Part shown: positions 33,050 to 42,491 of the stretch, in pieces | How the letters are laid out: each line of letters begins with the position of its first letter | Position numbering within the stretch: position 1 is the first letter of the stretch | Assembly: GCF_900100115.1 (NCBI RefSeq) | Contig: NZ_FNKL01000001.1 | Location: 744,001-808,000 of the forward strand | Direction: 5' to 3' | Length of the DNA: 64,000 bases | DNA from: Chryseobacterium soldanellicola | GTDB lineage: Bacteria; Bacteroidota; Bacteroidia; Flavobacteriales; Weeksellaceae | Made by a program: the position numbers and the translations under genes | Notes under the pieces: model-generated | What the model was told of the DNA's origin: nothing | Database searches by the model: none | What the model saw: only the letters and a program-made list of their open reading frames with translations

Positions 33050-33985
33050 ATGCTATTAGAAATAAACAATTTATACTTCTCATATTCTAAAGAAAAACCC
33101 CTGTTTCAGAACCTTAACCTAAGATTTGAAGCAGGCAGGATCATTGCTTTGGCGGGAGAAAGCGGTTGTGGAAAATCTACCTTATTAAACTTGATTTATG
33201 GGCTTCTCGACTGGGAAAGCGGACAGATTATCTTCAACGGAACTCCACTTTTCGGGCCTAAAGGAAACCTTGTTCCCGGTGAAACCGAAATGAAATTTGT
33301 GGCTCAGAATTTTGATCTGATGCCCTATTCCACGGTGGCTGAAAATGTAGGAAAATTTATTTCTAATATTAACTTAGACAAAAAAAAACAAACCGTTGCA
33401 GAGCTGCTGGAAGTTGTTGGCCTGGAAGAATTTGCTCATGTCTTACCTAAAAATTTAAGCGGGGGACAACAACAGAGGGTTGCGATTGCGAGAGCGCTTT
33501 CGGTGCTGCCGAAACTGTTGATTTTGGATGAGCCTTTCAGTAATCTTGATTTTTCGAGAAAAATTGAATTACGCGAAAAATTATTTAAATATGTAAAACA
33601 ACACAATATTTCTTTAATTATTTCCACCCATGAGCTTCAGGATATTATGCCGTGGCTGGATCAGATCATTGTTTTGCAGAGCGGCAGATTAATCCAAAAC
33701 GATCATCCTGAAGAAACTTACAAGAATCCTTACAATACATATGTTGCCAAACTTTTTGGAGAAGTGAATATCTTTAATGAAGATGAAATTTCAGATTTCC
33801 AATTACAGAAATTTTCTTTTTATCCACATGAAATTATTATTTCAGAAAATGGTTTTGATGCTGAAGTTGTAGAAAGCAGATTCGCCGGAAATCATTTTTG
33901 GAATAAAATTATTTCTAAAAACAAAGAAATTATAATTTATTCTAACAAAAAATTAGAAAATAAGATAAAAATTTCTTTCACATAA
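33050..33985 (+). CDS. orphan ABC transporter ATP-binding protein
   Basis: 311 residues from ATG 33050 (MLLEINNLYFSYSKEK). Walker A AGESGCGKST, Q-loop FVAQNFDLMPY, signature NLSGGQQQRVAIARAL, Walker B LLILDEPFSNLDF, H-loop ISTHEL: a complete ATPase. The C-terminal stretch of about 90 residues after the core resembles the TOBE-like regulatory part of PotA/FbpC/CysA-type importers. No permease or binding protein gene adjoins it, so its membrane partner is encoded elsewhere, or it is a non-transport ATPase. Confidence 0.9.
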   Translation: MLLEINNLYFSYSKEKPLFQNLNLRFEAGRIIALAGESGCGKSTLLNLIYGLLDWESGQIIFNGTPLFGPKGNLVPGETEMKFVAQNFDLMPYSTVAENVGKFISNINLDKKKQTVAELLEVVGLEEFAHVLPKNLSGGQQQRVAIARALSVLPKLLILDEPFSNLDFSRKIELREKLFKYVKQHNISLIISTHELQDIMPWLDQIIVLQSGRLIQNDHPEETYKNPYNTYVAKLFGEVNIFNEDEISDFQLQKFSFYPHEIIISENGFDAEVVESRFAGNHFWNKIISKNKEIIIYSNKKLENKIKISFT

Positions 33986-34050
33986 AAATCAATAAAACAA
34001 TCCGTGTTGTACAGTTAAGTGGCACATTTACCAACACTTATTGTTAATTT

Positions 34051-34114
34051 GTGGATAAAAAAAATACAAATCTTAGAACTGTTATGAAACTTTTTCTTAG
34101 ATTTGTATTTCCAC
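34051..34114. repeat. hairpin of unknown role in a 259-bp gap
   Basis: AATACAAATCT pairs with AGATTTGTATT, with AGAA/TTCT inside and GTGGA/TCCAC outside separated by an A-run bulge. It lies between the ABC ATPase stop (33985) and the zinc-ribbon protein stop (34245); the rest of that gap shows nothing else I can support. Confidence 0.5.
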
Positions 34115-34244
34115 AGCATAAGGAAATTTTTGGTTAATTCTCTTTCTGCCTTTGAGACGAAAATTAGCAGCTCTGCAATCTAGTCTTTTGAAAGATTACA
34201 CTGTCCAATTCTTTCCTTTTTTTATGCGCTTTAAGCAAAATTGA

Positions 34245-34589
34245 CTACGCTTTTTTCACAAATTCTGATTTCAAAGCCATCGAACCGAAACCATCAATTT
34301 TACAATCAATATTATGATCACTTTCTGGTCTTAAGCGAATATTTTTAACTTTTGTTCCTGCTTTTACAGGTTTTGGAGCGCCTTTTACAGGTAAATCCTT
34401 AATAACAACAACAGAATCTCCATCCTGCAATTCATTTCCGTTTGAATCTAAAATTTTCCCTGAATTTGAAGCTTCTGTAGTATTTTCTTCCGGATTCCAT
34501 TCATAGAAACATTGGGAACAAACCATCATATCATCGCTCGGATAAGTAAATTCAGAGCCGCATTTAGGACAAAGTACAGTATCACTCAT
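34245..34589 (-). CDS. PhnA/YjdM-type zinc-ribbon protein
   Basis: 114 residues from ATG 34589 ([20 protein letters not shown]); a longer open frame upstream crosses the promoter box and is rejected. Zinc ribbon CPKC ... CSQC in the first 30 residues, then the PhnA C-terminal domain ([39 protein letters not shown]). Despite the old name, these proteins are not phosphonate enzymes by themselves; function unclear. Divergent from the rsmB-like gene. Confidence 0.92.
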   Translation of the reverse strand: MSDTVLCPKCGSEFTYPSDDMMVCSQCFYEWNPEENTTEASNSGKILDSNGNELQDGDSVVVIKDLPVKGAPKPVKAGTKVKNIRLRPESDHNIDCKIDGFGSMALKSEFVKKA

Positions 34590-34604
34590 ATTTTTAATTT
34601 TTTG

Positions 34605-34612
34605 CAAAGGTA
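34605..34612 (-). promoter_or_regulatory. -7 box for the zinc-ribbon gene
   Basis: Minus-strand TACCTTTG, 15 nt before the start at 34589. Confidence 0.55.
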
Positions 34613-34716
34613 GGATTTTCAAACGAGTTCCGAGTTGCGTGAAACGAGCTGAAACCAATGTAGAGCCAAGAATCTCGAAACTCAAAACCTGAAACTCGTA
34701 TCTCAACTTAAATTCG

Positions 34717-34724
34717 TATTTTTG
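34717..34724 (+). promoter_or_regulatory. -7 box for the RsmB-like gene
   Basis: TATTTTTG, 27 nt before ATG 34752; the in-frame TTG at 34722 lies inside this box and cannot be the start. Confidence 0.6.
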
Positions 34725-34751
34725 CAGATTCAAAATAGCAGAACCCAATTT

Positions 34752-35957
34752 ATGGAACTTATTCACAGAAACTTAGCGATCGGAATTCACGATGCTTTAC
34801 AAGAAACATTTTTCGAGAAAAATAAATACGCCGATAAAGTAATTGAAAGACTTTTAAAAGCACACAAAAAATGGGGAAGCCAAGACAGAGCCGTTGTTTC
34901 TGAGATTTTCTACAACATCATCCGTTGGAAAAAACGTCTGGAATATTATATGGGAGAAGGTGTAAAACCTAATAATATCTACAAGCTTATCATCGCATAT
35001 CTGCTTTGGAGCAAAACAAATTATAAAAAATTCGAGGAATTTGACGGAATAAAAATCGCCGATATCCTTACTAAGCTTAAAAAAAATACTGTTCCTACAA
35101 AAGCTATTGAGCACTCTATTCCTGAATGGCTGGCTGAAACTTTAGAGAAAGAATTAGGCGCTAATTGGGAAAAAGAAATGAAAGCCTTAAACGAACAAGC
35201 TCCTACCGTACTGAGAGCCAACTCTTTAAGAACAACTCCAAGAGAGCTTATTGCTGACCTTTCTGCTGAAAATGTGGTTGCCTATCCTATAAAAAATTAT
35301 CCCGATGCGGTACAGCTGGAAGAGAAAAAGAATGTTTTTCTTACCACTGCCTTTAAAGAAGGATTATTTGAAGTTCAGGATGCTTCTTCTCAAAAAATCG
35401 GGTATTTTCTTGATGTAAAAGAAGGTCAGAGAGTTGTTGACGCATGCGCAGGTGCGGGTGGGAAAACACTTCATTTGGCTGCTTTGATGGGAAATAAAGG
35501 ACAGATTATCGCTTTGGATATTTTTGAATGGAAGCTTGCAGAACTAAAACGCCGTGCAAAAAGAGCCGGAGCGCACAATATCGAAACCCGCATGATTTCT
35601 GACAACAAGGTAATCAAAAGGCTTCACGATAAAGTCGACAGATTATTGATCGACGCACCTTGTTCCGGTTTGGGAGTTTTAAAAAGAAATCCGGACAGCA
35701 AATGGAAAATCGATCAGGATTTTATTGACAGAATCAAAAAAGAACAACAGCAAATTCTTCAGGATTATTCTAAAATGCTTAAAACCGGTGGAAAAATGGT
35801 GTATGCAACGTGTTCTATTTTACCTTCTGAAAATAATTTGCAGGTTGCAGAATTCCTTCAAAACAATCCGAATTACAAATTGGTTAAAGACGAAAAAGTA
35901 ATGCCAAGTGAAGGCTACGACGGATTCTATATGGCTTTGATTGAAAGAGTTTCTTAA
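34752..35957 (+). CDS. RsmB/NOP family rRNA cytosine-C5 methyltransferase
   Basis: 401 residues from ATG 34752 ([17 protein letters not shown]). N-terminal NusB-like helical domain, then the SAM-dependent m5C methyltransferase: [20 protein letters not shown] (motif I), [38 protein letters not shown] (Cys of motif IV) and [19 protein letters not shown] (catalytic Cys of motif VI). Both cysteines are intact. RsmB methylates C967 of 16S rRNA in E. coli; whether this is the same site is not shown. Confidence 0.93.
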   Translation: MELIHRNLAIGIHDALQETFFEKNKYADKVIERLLKAHKKWGSQDRAVVSEIFYNIIRWKKRLEYYMGEGVKPNNIYKLIIAYLLWSKTNYKKFEEFDGIKIADILTKLKKNTVPTKAIEHSIPEWLAETLEKELGANWEKEMKALNEQAPTVLRANSLRTTPRELIADLSAENVVAYPIKNYPDAVQLEEKKNVFLTTAFKEGLFEVQDASSQKIGYFLDVKEGQRVVDACAGAGGKTLHLAALMGNKGQIIALDIFEWKLAELKRRAKRAGAHNIETRMISDNKVIKRLHDKVDRLLIDAPCSGLGVLKRNPDSKWKIDQDFIDRIKKEQQQILQDYSKMLKTGGKMVYATCSILPSENNLQVAEFLQNNPNYKLVKDEKVMPSEGYDGFYMALIERVS

Positions 35958-35980
35958 TATAAATCTTATTTTAAATATAC

Positions 35981-36010
35981 AAACTACTCTATTTTTTGGA
36001 GTAGTTTTTT
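35981..36010 (+). terminator. Rho-independent terminator after the RsmB-like gene
   Basis: AAACTACTC pairs with GAGTAGTTT around TATTTTTTG, followed by TTTTT. Confidence 0.85.
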
Positions 36011-36166
36011 TTGTTATTCAAATCAAACTTTTAATTCTACAAAACAGGAAATTCAGCATTCCAAAAATATTATTCATCAATAATGTAACTTCCATGTAAG
36101 CATTTATACATATTATATTAAATCTATTCTGAAATTCGCAAAGCTGATATCACGTTAAGTAAAAGT

Positions 36167-36174
36167 TATCTTTG
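36167..36174 (+). promoter_or_regulatory. -7 box for the PNGase F-like gene
   Basis: TATCTTTG, 20 nt before ATG 36195; the frame's GTG at 36174 uses the last base of this box and is rejected as start. Confidence 0.55.
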
Positions 36175-36194
36175 TGACAAACCATTTATTACCT

Positions 36195-37859
36195 ATGCAG
36201 ACTAAAGTTTTATTAAGCTTATTCACTATTTTATTTTGTTTAAATCATGCGCAAACGTATGAAATTCAATACACCAGTTCGTACAACGGAAAGGTTTTGA
36301 CCGACCAAACTCCTACTTTGGTTTGGGCTAATGAAAAAGAAAATTTTATCTTGAATAATAAAATCAGAGAACAAAAAAGTGATTATCCGTTTGAAATAAC
36401 GAAAATTGAAAAGCCATCCAATACGATAGTTTCTTATGCCTTTTTGAAACAAAACGAAATCATTTCAACTTCTGATGCAGAATCTGTAGGAAAACAAACT
36501 TTCGAATTCACCAATGAAACAAAAAAAATATTAGGTTATATCTGTAAAAAAGCAGTTACAAAAATCAATTCAAATACAATTGAAGTTTGGTACACCAACG
36601 ATTTAAAAATCAAAGGCGGGCCGTCAACAATTGGACAAAATTTAGGTTTTGTATTAGAAATTGAAAGAAATAAAAATTCATTAATAACAGCTACTTCCAT
36701 TAAAAAAGTTAAGAAAACCGATATTGAAACATTATTAAAAGGTTCGATCAATTCTACAGATCAATTGGGTTATAAAGATTTACTTTGGAAAAGCAGATTT
36801 ACAACTTTAAAAATTTTTGAAAACGAAACCATCAATTTTTCTGATGAATCAAAATCTGACGAAAAAATAAAAAGATTCGCCAATGGAACGATAATTCTTA
36901 AAAAAATTAAGTTTCCAAAAATCTCAGAAGGTGAACTTATTTTTGCTGAATTAAAACAACAATCAAACGGCGATGCGTACGACAGAACCGGAACAGTCTT
37001 CTTTATTCCACAAGACAAATCTCAATCTTTCTTTGATGGAATGGAGAAAGGAGTAAAAACACTCCCTGTTTATGACAACGGAAACGGGAAACAGTATTAC
37101 GGAATAACCGCAACAGAAAACTACAATCCGACGATTGAAATGATGCGATTTTTCACCGCTTTCGGGATTAATAAATTTAACCATATTCAGTTAAAAGATA
37201 AAAATTGGCAAAATGTAAGTCCGTACCGCGAAGATATTACGGAATTAAAACCTTCCCTTTCTGAAAAAGAGCTTTGGGTAGGTGCATTTATAGGCAATTA
37301 TGACAAAGGTGGCCATAAAGTGAGTTTAGAAATAACAATTCACAAAAGTGATCAGAACGTTAACAAAAACAATACCGTGATTCCCTTATTTAACACCCTG
37401 AATATCATGGAAATGGCCGGACAGGATTATTCCACGATGTTTAATCAGGATAAAGGATTATTTGTTGAATTTACCTTAAAAAAAGACTTAAAAAACGCAC
37501 AGTTGAGATACATTACAACAGGTCATGGCGGTTGGGAAAACGGAGACGAATTCGTACCTAAAGCCAATTCTATTTTTCTGGATGGAAAAATGACTTATTC
37601 TTTTGTACCCTGGAAATCAGACTGCGGCTCTTACCGTCTTTACAATCCTGCTTCAGGAAATTTCCCCGACGGGCTTTCATCATCAGATTTAAGCAGATCA
37701 AACTGGTGCCCGGGAACGGTTACCAATCCTAATTTCATTCCGCTTGGAGACTTAAAAGCAGGAAAGCATACCATTCAGGTAAAAATCCCTCAGGGTCCTG
37801 CAGAAGGTACAAGTTTCAGCTCTTGGAACGTGTCAGGAGTATTATTAGGATCTGAATAA
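36195..37859 (+). CDS. GLPGLI-type domain fused to PNGase F-like amidase
   Basis: 554 residues from ATG 36195, with signal peptide MQTKVLLSLFTILFCLNHAQ. Residues about 20-190 look like a GLPGLI-family domain (ILGYICKKAVTK, EVWYTNDLKIKGGPSTIGQNLGFVLEIE). The C-terminal 350 residues match the PNGase F two-jelly-roll enzyme that removes N-glycans: AYDRTGTVFF aligns with the catalytic Asp block of PNGase F (DRYANVYV), TTGHGGWENGDEFVPK with the Glu-bearing GWGHA..CAEWC block, and SRSNWCPGT with the DRAGWCPG block. The N-terminal extra domain recalls PNGase F-II of Elizabethkingia. It is therefore likely an exported N-glycan-releasing enzyme acting on host glycoproteins. Confidence 0.82.
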   Translation: MQTKVLLSLFTILFCLNHAQTYEIQYTSSYNGKVLTDQTPTLVWANEKENFILNNKIREQKSDYPFEITKIEKPSNTIVSYAFLKQNEIISTSDAESVGKQTFEFTNETKKILGYICKKAVTKINSNTIEVWYTNDLKIKGGPSTIGQNLGFVLEIERNKNSLITATSIKKVKKTDIETLLKGSINSTDQLGYKDLLWKSRFTTLKIFENETINFSDESKSDEKIKRFANGTIILKKIKFPKISEGELIFAELKQQSNGDAYDRTGTVFFIPQDKSQSFFDGMEKGVKTLPVYDNGNGKQYYGITATENYNPTIEMMRFFTAFGINKFNHIQLKDKNWQNVSPYREDITELKPSLSEKELWVGAFIGNYDKGGHKVSLEITIHKSDQNVNKNNTVIPLFNTLNIMEMAGQDYSTMFNQDKGLFVEFTLKKDLKNAQLRYITTGHGGWENGDEFVPKANSIFLDGKMTYSFVPWKSDCGSYRLYNPASGNFPDGLSSSDLSRSNWCPGTVTNPNFIPLGDLKAGKHTIQVKIPQGPAEGTSFSSWNVSGVLLGSE

Positions 37860-38180
37860 AAAAACAAAACCTTCTTGCAAATGAGAATTGCAAGAAGGTA
37901 AAAACACAAATGATGAAAAAAAATTATTTCGAGCCACAAAGTAAGGGCTAAAATTCATATAATTAATTACCATAGATTAATAAATATCTAATATTTATTT
38001 CGTATGTAAATTCAAATAAGTTGGTCAAGCGAAAAAAATTCGTTATTTCAATAATTTTGATTAAAATTAATTAATATTTTTCGTTAAATAAAATTATTAA
38101 GTTAAAATTATTAAGTTTTATTTATTTTTCATTGTAGTTTTTAAATTACAATTCTACTTTTGTTTAAAATAAATAAAAAA
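37860..38180 (+). other. AT-rich intergenic region upstream of asnB
   Basis: A hairpin (ACCTTCTTGCAA 37869-37880 with TTGCAAGAAGGT 37888-37899) follows the PNGase-like gene but lacks a T-run on the plus strand. A perfect 13-bp direct repeat AAATTATTAAGTT occurs at 38091 and 38105. Promoter elements TTG (38132-38134) and TACTTTTG (38155-38162), 20 nt apart, precede asnB. Nothing coding is seen. Confidence 0.6.
38155..38162 (+). promoter_or_regulatory. asnB promoter -7 box with -33 TTG
   Basis: TACTTTTG with a TTG at 38132-38134, spacing 20 nt, a good Bacteroidota promoter; the start codon is 18 nt downstream. Confidence 0.65.
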
Positions 38181-39851
38181 ATGTGCGGAATTGTATGCTT
38201 GTTTGATGCAAAACAAAAAATTGAGGTATTACGATCTCAAGTATTAGAAATGTCTAAAAAAATTCGTCACAGAGGTCCGGATTGGAGTGGCGTATTTCAG
38301 AACGAAAAAGTAGTTTTTTCTCATGAAAGGCTTGCTATTGTAGATCCTGCTTCAGGAAAACAGCCATTATTTACAAAAGACGGGAATGTGGTTTTGGCCG
38401 TAAACGGCGAAATATATAATCATAGAGAATTAAAAGAAGAATTTCCTGATTATGAATTTCTGACGCATTCTGATTGTGAAGTTATTTTAGCTCTTTATAA
38501 AAAATACGGAAAGAATTTCATCGAAAAATTAAACGGGATTTTCGCTTTTGCACTTTATGATATTGAAAACGACATTTATTTAATTGCTCGTGATCATATG
38601 GGAATTTGTCCGCTTTATCAAGGTTGGGACAAAAACGGAAATTATTATGTAGCTTCTGAACTAAAAGCTTTGGAAGGAATTTGCAAAACGATCGAAACAT
38701 TTTTGCCGGGGCATTTTGTTTACAGCAAAGACGGAATCGGGCTTCAGCAATGGTACAAAAGAGATTGGGAAAGTTTTGACAATGTAAAAGACAACGAAAC
38801 TGATATTTCAAAAATAAGAAAAGGACTTGAAGATGCTGTTCACAGGCAATTGATGAGCGACGTTCCTTATGGAGTTCTACTTTCCGGAGGGTTGGATTCT
38901 TCTGTAATTTCGGCAATTACAGCAAAATTTGCAAGACAAAGAGTGGAAAGTGGCGATACACAGGAAGCCTGGTATCCGAGATTGCACAGTTTTGCAGTTG
39001 GTTTGGAAGGTTCACCGGATTTGGCGGCAGCTCAAAAAGCGGCAGAACATATAGGATCGGTTCACCATGAAGTTAATTTTACCGTTCAGGAAGGTTTGGA
39101 TGCCATCCGGGATGTTATTTATCACCTTGAAACATATGACGTTACGACAATCAGAGCTTCCACGCCGATGTATCTTTTGGCAAGGGTCATCAAGTCAATG
39201 GGAATCAAAATGGTGCTTTCCGGAGAAGGTTCTGATGAACTTTTCGGGGGATATTTATATTTTCACAAGGCTCCGAATGCGAAGGAATTCCATGATGAAA
39301 CCGTAAGAAAATTAGGAAAACTCCACCTTTACGATTGCCTGAGAGCCAATAAAGCTTTGATGAGCTGGGGAATTGAAGGGCGTGTCCCTTTTTTAGACAA
39401 AGAATTTATGGATATTGCGATGACCATTAATCCACAAGATAAAATGATTAACGTTGCAGAAGGAAAAATTGAAAAATGGGTTTTGAGAAAAGCTTTTGAA
39501 GACACTCTTCCCGATTCTATCGTCTGGAGACAGAAAGAGCAATTCTCCGATGGCGTTGGGTATTCCTGGATTGACACATTGAAAGAAGTTGCAGAAAAAG
39601 AAGTTACTGACGAAATGATGACGAATGCAAAATTCAGATTTCCTTTAAATACCCCTCAAAATAAAGAAGAATATCGTTACAGAACAATTTTTGAAGAACA
39701 TTTCCCAAGTGAAACGGCGGCGGCAACAGTACCTTCCGTTCCTTCCGTAGCCTGCTCGACACCAATCGCATTAGAGTGGGATGAAGCTTTTAAAAACATG
39801 AACGATCCAAGCGGAAGAGCTGTAAAAATTCATGAAACATCTTATGAATAA
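38181..39851 (+). CDS. asnB: asparagine synthase B, glutamine-hydrolysing
   Basis: 556 residues from ATG 38181, chosen because the mature enzyme needs Cys as its first residue (MCGIVCLFDA). It makes asparagine from aspartate, glutamine and ATP. N-terminal class II glutaminase (Cys1, RHRGPDWSG, VNGEIYNH), C-terminal synthetase with the PP-loop LLSGGLDSSVISA and VLSGEGSDELFGGY. Complete. A Pro/Ser/Ala-rich stretch (TAAATVPSVPSVACSTP) precedes the last 30 residues, as in E. coli-type AsnB. Confidence 0.96.
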   Translation: MCGIVCLFDAKQKIEVLRSQVLEMSKKIRHRGPDWSGVFQNEKVVFSHERLAIVDPASGKQPLFTKDGNVVLAVNGEIYNHRELKEEFPDYEFLTHSDCEVILALYKKYGKNFIEKLNGIFAFALYDIENDIYLIARDHMGICPLYQGWDKNGNYYVASELKALEGICKTIETFLPGHFVYSKDGIGLQQWYKRDWESFDNVKDNETDISKIRKGLEDAVHRQLMSDVPYGVLLSGGLDSSVISAITAKFARQRVESGDTQEAWYPRLHSFAVGLEGSPDLAAAQKAAEHIGSVHHEVNFTVQEGLDAIRDVIYHLETYDVTTIRASTPMYLLARVIKSMGIKMVLSGEGSDELFGGYLYFHKAPNAKEFHDETVRKLGKLHLYDCLRANKALMSWGIEGRVPFLDKEFMDIAMTINPQDKMINVAEGKIEKWVLRKAFEDTLPDSIVWRQKEQFSDGVGYSWIDTLKEVAEKEVTDEMMTNAKFRFPLNTPQNKEEYRYRTIFEEHFPSETAAATVPSVPSVACSTPIALEWDEAFKNMNDPSGRAVKIHETSYE

Positions 39852-40083
39852 AGGGATTAGGAATTAGGATTTAAGGTTTAGTTTGATATTAAAAATAATT
39901 ATTTTCAATCTAATTCATAAGCCCTAAAATCTACTTTCTAAAAATAAATTTTATCAATCCTGTAGCAATACAGGATTTTCTTTTGAAAGAACGTTAATAA
40001 TATTGAGAGAATTTAACCGTTAATCAAAATTATTATCTAATAAATAATTATATTTGGAAAACGAAAAAATCAATTATAAAAAA

Positions 40084-40896
40084 ATGAGAAGAAACATTAC
40101 TATCTTATTTGCTTTATTATCTATAAGTTTTGCTTTTGGACAGGGAAAATATGGCAAGTATATCAGCTCAAAAAAGCTTGCTTTAATCTATAAAACCGTA
40201 AAAGACGGTGACAAAGATGATTATTATCAACAATTTTACTGGCTGGTAAAAGCAGAGCAATTAAAAACATATCCTCATCTTAAAGACATAAAGCCGGTCG
40301 TTCTTTATGAATTTGTAAAAAAAGTAAATCCTCAAAACCCTTCTAAAACATTGGATAAAAGAGGAAAAGAATTGAGAGAAACGGCAGAATTATCATTAAA
40401 TCAATATTTTAAAAACAAGAAATTCGAAAACAATTCTGTTTTAATGTATAATCTTGAGACTTATGTAGATCCTTCCAAAGGGCAGTATTATACAAAAGTA
40501 GATCCTGAAAAGATCAAAGAACTGGTACCGAAAGAATTATTTGCCTTCAATTCTCAAAATAGAAATACAGGTGAAGACAAGACGTATTATCTTTGGGTAA
40601 ATAAAGAAAAAGATGATTTGAATATTGTTGATATCATTCCTGAAGAGAAAGAAAATAAAGCTTTCTATGCAAGATTAAAGCAATATCTTCCAAGTTATAA
40701 ATTCTCCAAATATGTCCCTTCAGTGAAAAAAGGAAATAAAACTGATAAAACAGATATAGATTATTACTACATTATGCCTTTTGAGCAAAATACTGACAAT
40801 ATTGAATATAAAACAAAAGATTTCAAAACTTTCGAATTGAGCCAGTACAGAAAAGCAGGCGACGAATGGAAGGGAGTTGAAAAAACAAAAAAATAA
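40084..40896 (+). CDS. secreted protein of unknown function
   Basis: 270 residues from ATG 40084; the longer frame from a TTG at 40054 is rejected because the ATG begins a clean signal peptide (MRRNITILFALLSISFAFGQ). The mature protein is Lys/Tyr-rich (KYGKYISSKKLALIYKTVKDGDKDDYYQQFYWL), without recognisable motifs. Flanked by terminator-like hairpins, so monocistronic. Confidence 0.8.
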   Translation: MRRNITILFALLSISFAFGQGKYGKYISSKKLALIYKTVKDGDKDDYYQQFYWLVKAEQLKTYPHLKDIKPVVLYEFVKKVNPQNPSKTLDKRGKELRETAELSLNQYFKNKKFENNSVLMYNLETYVDPSKGQYYTKVDPEKIKELVPKELFAFNSQNRNTGEDKTYYLWVNKEKDDLNIVDIIPEEKENKAFYARLKQYLPSYKFSKYVPSVKKGNKTDKTDIDYYYIMPFEQNTDNIEYKTKDFKTFELSQYRKAGDEWKGVEKTKK

Positions 40897-40900
40897 ATCG

Positions 40901-40932
40901 AAAAGTCTTGTGAATTTCACAGGACTTTTTTT
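40901..40932 (+). terminator. Rho-independent terminator
   Basis: AAAAGTCTTGTGAA pairs with TTCACAGGACTTTT (one G-T pair), followed by TTTG. Confidence 0.85.
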
Positions 40933-41065
40933 GTAGAATCTACACTCAGTTTATATTTTATTGTTTAAAAAGGTTAGTAAGGAATAAATATTGCTTTAAA
41001 ACCAACATCATTATTCTTTGAACTAAAAACAAATCTGGAAAATTTTCATTTCCAGTAAAAATCAT

Positions 41066-42469
41066 ATGTCAGAAATAAATGAACAGCCCAATTCGATAAA
41101 AAAAATTCTTCCATTAATCCTTGCAACGGCGATTTTTATGCAGATGCTGGATTCTACTATTTTAAATACATCCTTACCTTCCATCGCAAAAGATTTGAAG
41201 GAATCTCCGCTTAATATGCAGAATGCAATCATAAGCTATGTTCTGACTTTAGCGGTTTTTATGCCTGCAAGCGGGTTTTTAGCAGATCGGTTCGGAACAA
41301 AGAAAGTTTTTATTTTTTCGCTGGTGCTTTTCAGTTTGGGTTCCCTGTTTTGTGCATTGTCGCAAAATTTGACACATTTGGTCATTTCCCGTGTTGTTCA
41401 GGGCGTTGGAGGAAGCTTAATGACGCCAGTCGGAAAATTGGCTTTAATTAAAACTTTTGACAAAAATGAATTGTTAAAAGCAATGAATTTCGCCATTATT
41501 CCTGCGCTTATCGGTCCGGTTTTAGGCCCGTTGGTGGGAGGTTATATGGTGGATTATCTTTCATGGCACTGGATTTTTTTAATTAATATTCCGATCGGGG
41601 TTTTGGGAATTATTTTAGGCTTAAAATTTATGCCCAATTACAAATCTGATGATGCGGATTTTGATTTAAAAGGTTTCTTGATTTTCGCGGCGGCTTCTTT
41701 ACTGCTTTCAATTTCGCTCGAGCTTTTTGGGGATCTGCAAAATACGACTCCCGTTTTGGTGGTCTTTATTTTAGGATTTCTTTTCATGTATTATTATTAC
41801 AAGCATGCAAAAAGAGGCGGAAATCCTATTTTCCCGTTAAATTTATTTCAGGTCAGAACTTTCCGTGTAGGAATTGTCGGAAATCTGGCCACAAGATTGG
41901 GAATCAGCTCCGTTCCATTATTATTGCCATTCATGATTCAGATTGCGTACAAACAATCTGCCGTTACTTCGGGTTGGATTATCGCTCCGATGGCAATTAC
42001 CGCCATGTTCGGAAAATCTTATGTTATTAAAATTTTAAACAGATTCGGATACAGAAAAACGTTGATGGTCAATACTTTTATCATCGGAACACTGATCTGT
42101 ATGCTTGCAATTCCTGACATTCACACCTCTTTATATTGGTTTGTTCCGATTATTGCCATTTTGGGATTTTTCAACTCGATTCAGTTTACATCGATGAATA
42201 CAATTTCTATTGCAGATTTAAGAAATTTCCAGACCAGCAGCGGAAATTCATTATTATCAGTCAATCAACAGCTTGCCATCGGCTTCGGAATTGCTTTTGG
42301 ATTAATTGTTCTAAAAATCTTCGAAAGCAGCCCGGAACTCATCAAACATGAGACTCATAACGCGTTCAGATATACTTTTCTTACGATTGGGGCTTTAACG
42401 ATTATTTCTGGATTGGTTTTCAGAAGGCTTCACATTTCAGACGGAAAAAATTTGAAATCAGAAGAATAA
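41066..42469 (+). CDS. MFS drug exporter, DHA2 (EmrB/QacA) type
   Basis: 467 residues, with about 13-14 hydrophobic helices. First helix carries FMQMLDSTILNTSLPSIAKDL, the D1 motif of the DHA2 family; GFLADRFGTKKVFIFS is MFS motif A; RVVQGVGGSLMTPVGKLAL and PALIGPVLGPLVGGYMVDYLSWHWIFLINIPIG complete the motif set (motif C is the G-P-x-x-G-P run). Probable proton-driven efflux of toxic compounds. No adaptor or TolC gene adjoins, so single-component export is likely. Confidence 0.92.
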   Translation: MSEINEQPNSIKKILPLILATAIFMQMLDSTILNTSLPSIAKDLKESPLNMQNAIISYVLTLAVFMPASGFLADRFGTKKVFIFSLVLFSLGSLFCALSQNLTHLVISRVVQGVGGSLMTPVGKLALIKTFDKNELLKAMNFAIIPALIGPVLGPLVGGYMVDYLSWHWIFLINIPIGVLGIILGLKFMPNYKSDDADFDLKGFLIFAAASLLLSISLELFGDLQNTTPVLVVFILGFLFMYYYYKHAKRGGNPIFPLNLFQVRTFRVGIVGNLATRLGISSVPLLLPFMIQIAYKQSAVTSGWIIAPMAITAMFGKSYVIKILNRFGYRKTLMVNTFIIGTLICMLAIPDIHTSLYWFVPIIAILGFFNSIQFTSMNTISIADLRNFQTSSGNSLLSVNQQLAIGFGIAFGLIVLKIFESSPELIKHETHNAFRYTFLTIGALTIISGLVFRRLHISDGKNLKSEE

Positions 42470-42491
42470 AAAATCACTCATTATTAATTTT

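Noticed and set aside
34590..34766. N-terminal extension of the zinc-ribbon protein
   Set aside because: It would pass through the TACCTTTG promoter box and a low-complexity spacer and into the start of the divergent RsmB-like gene; the family starts at [10 protein letters not shown].
37869..37899. Rho-independent terminator after the PNGase-like gene
   Set aside because: The 12-bp stem is followed by AAAAAC rather than a T-run on the + strand, so it is recorded only as a hairpin in the intergenic description.
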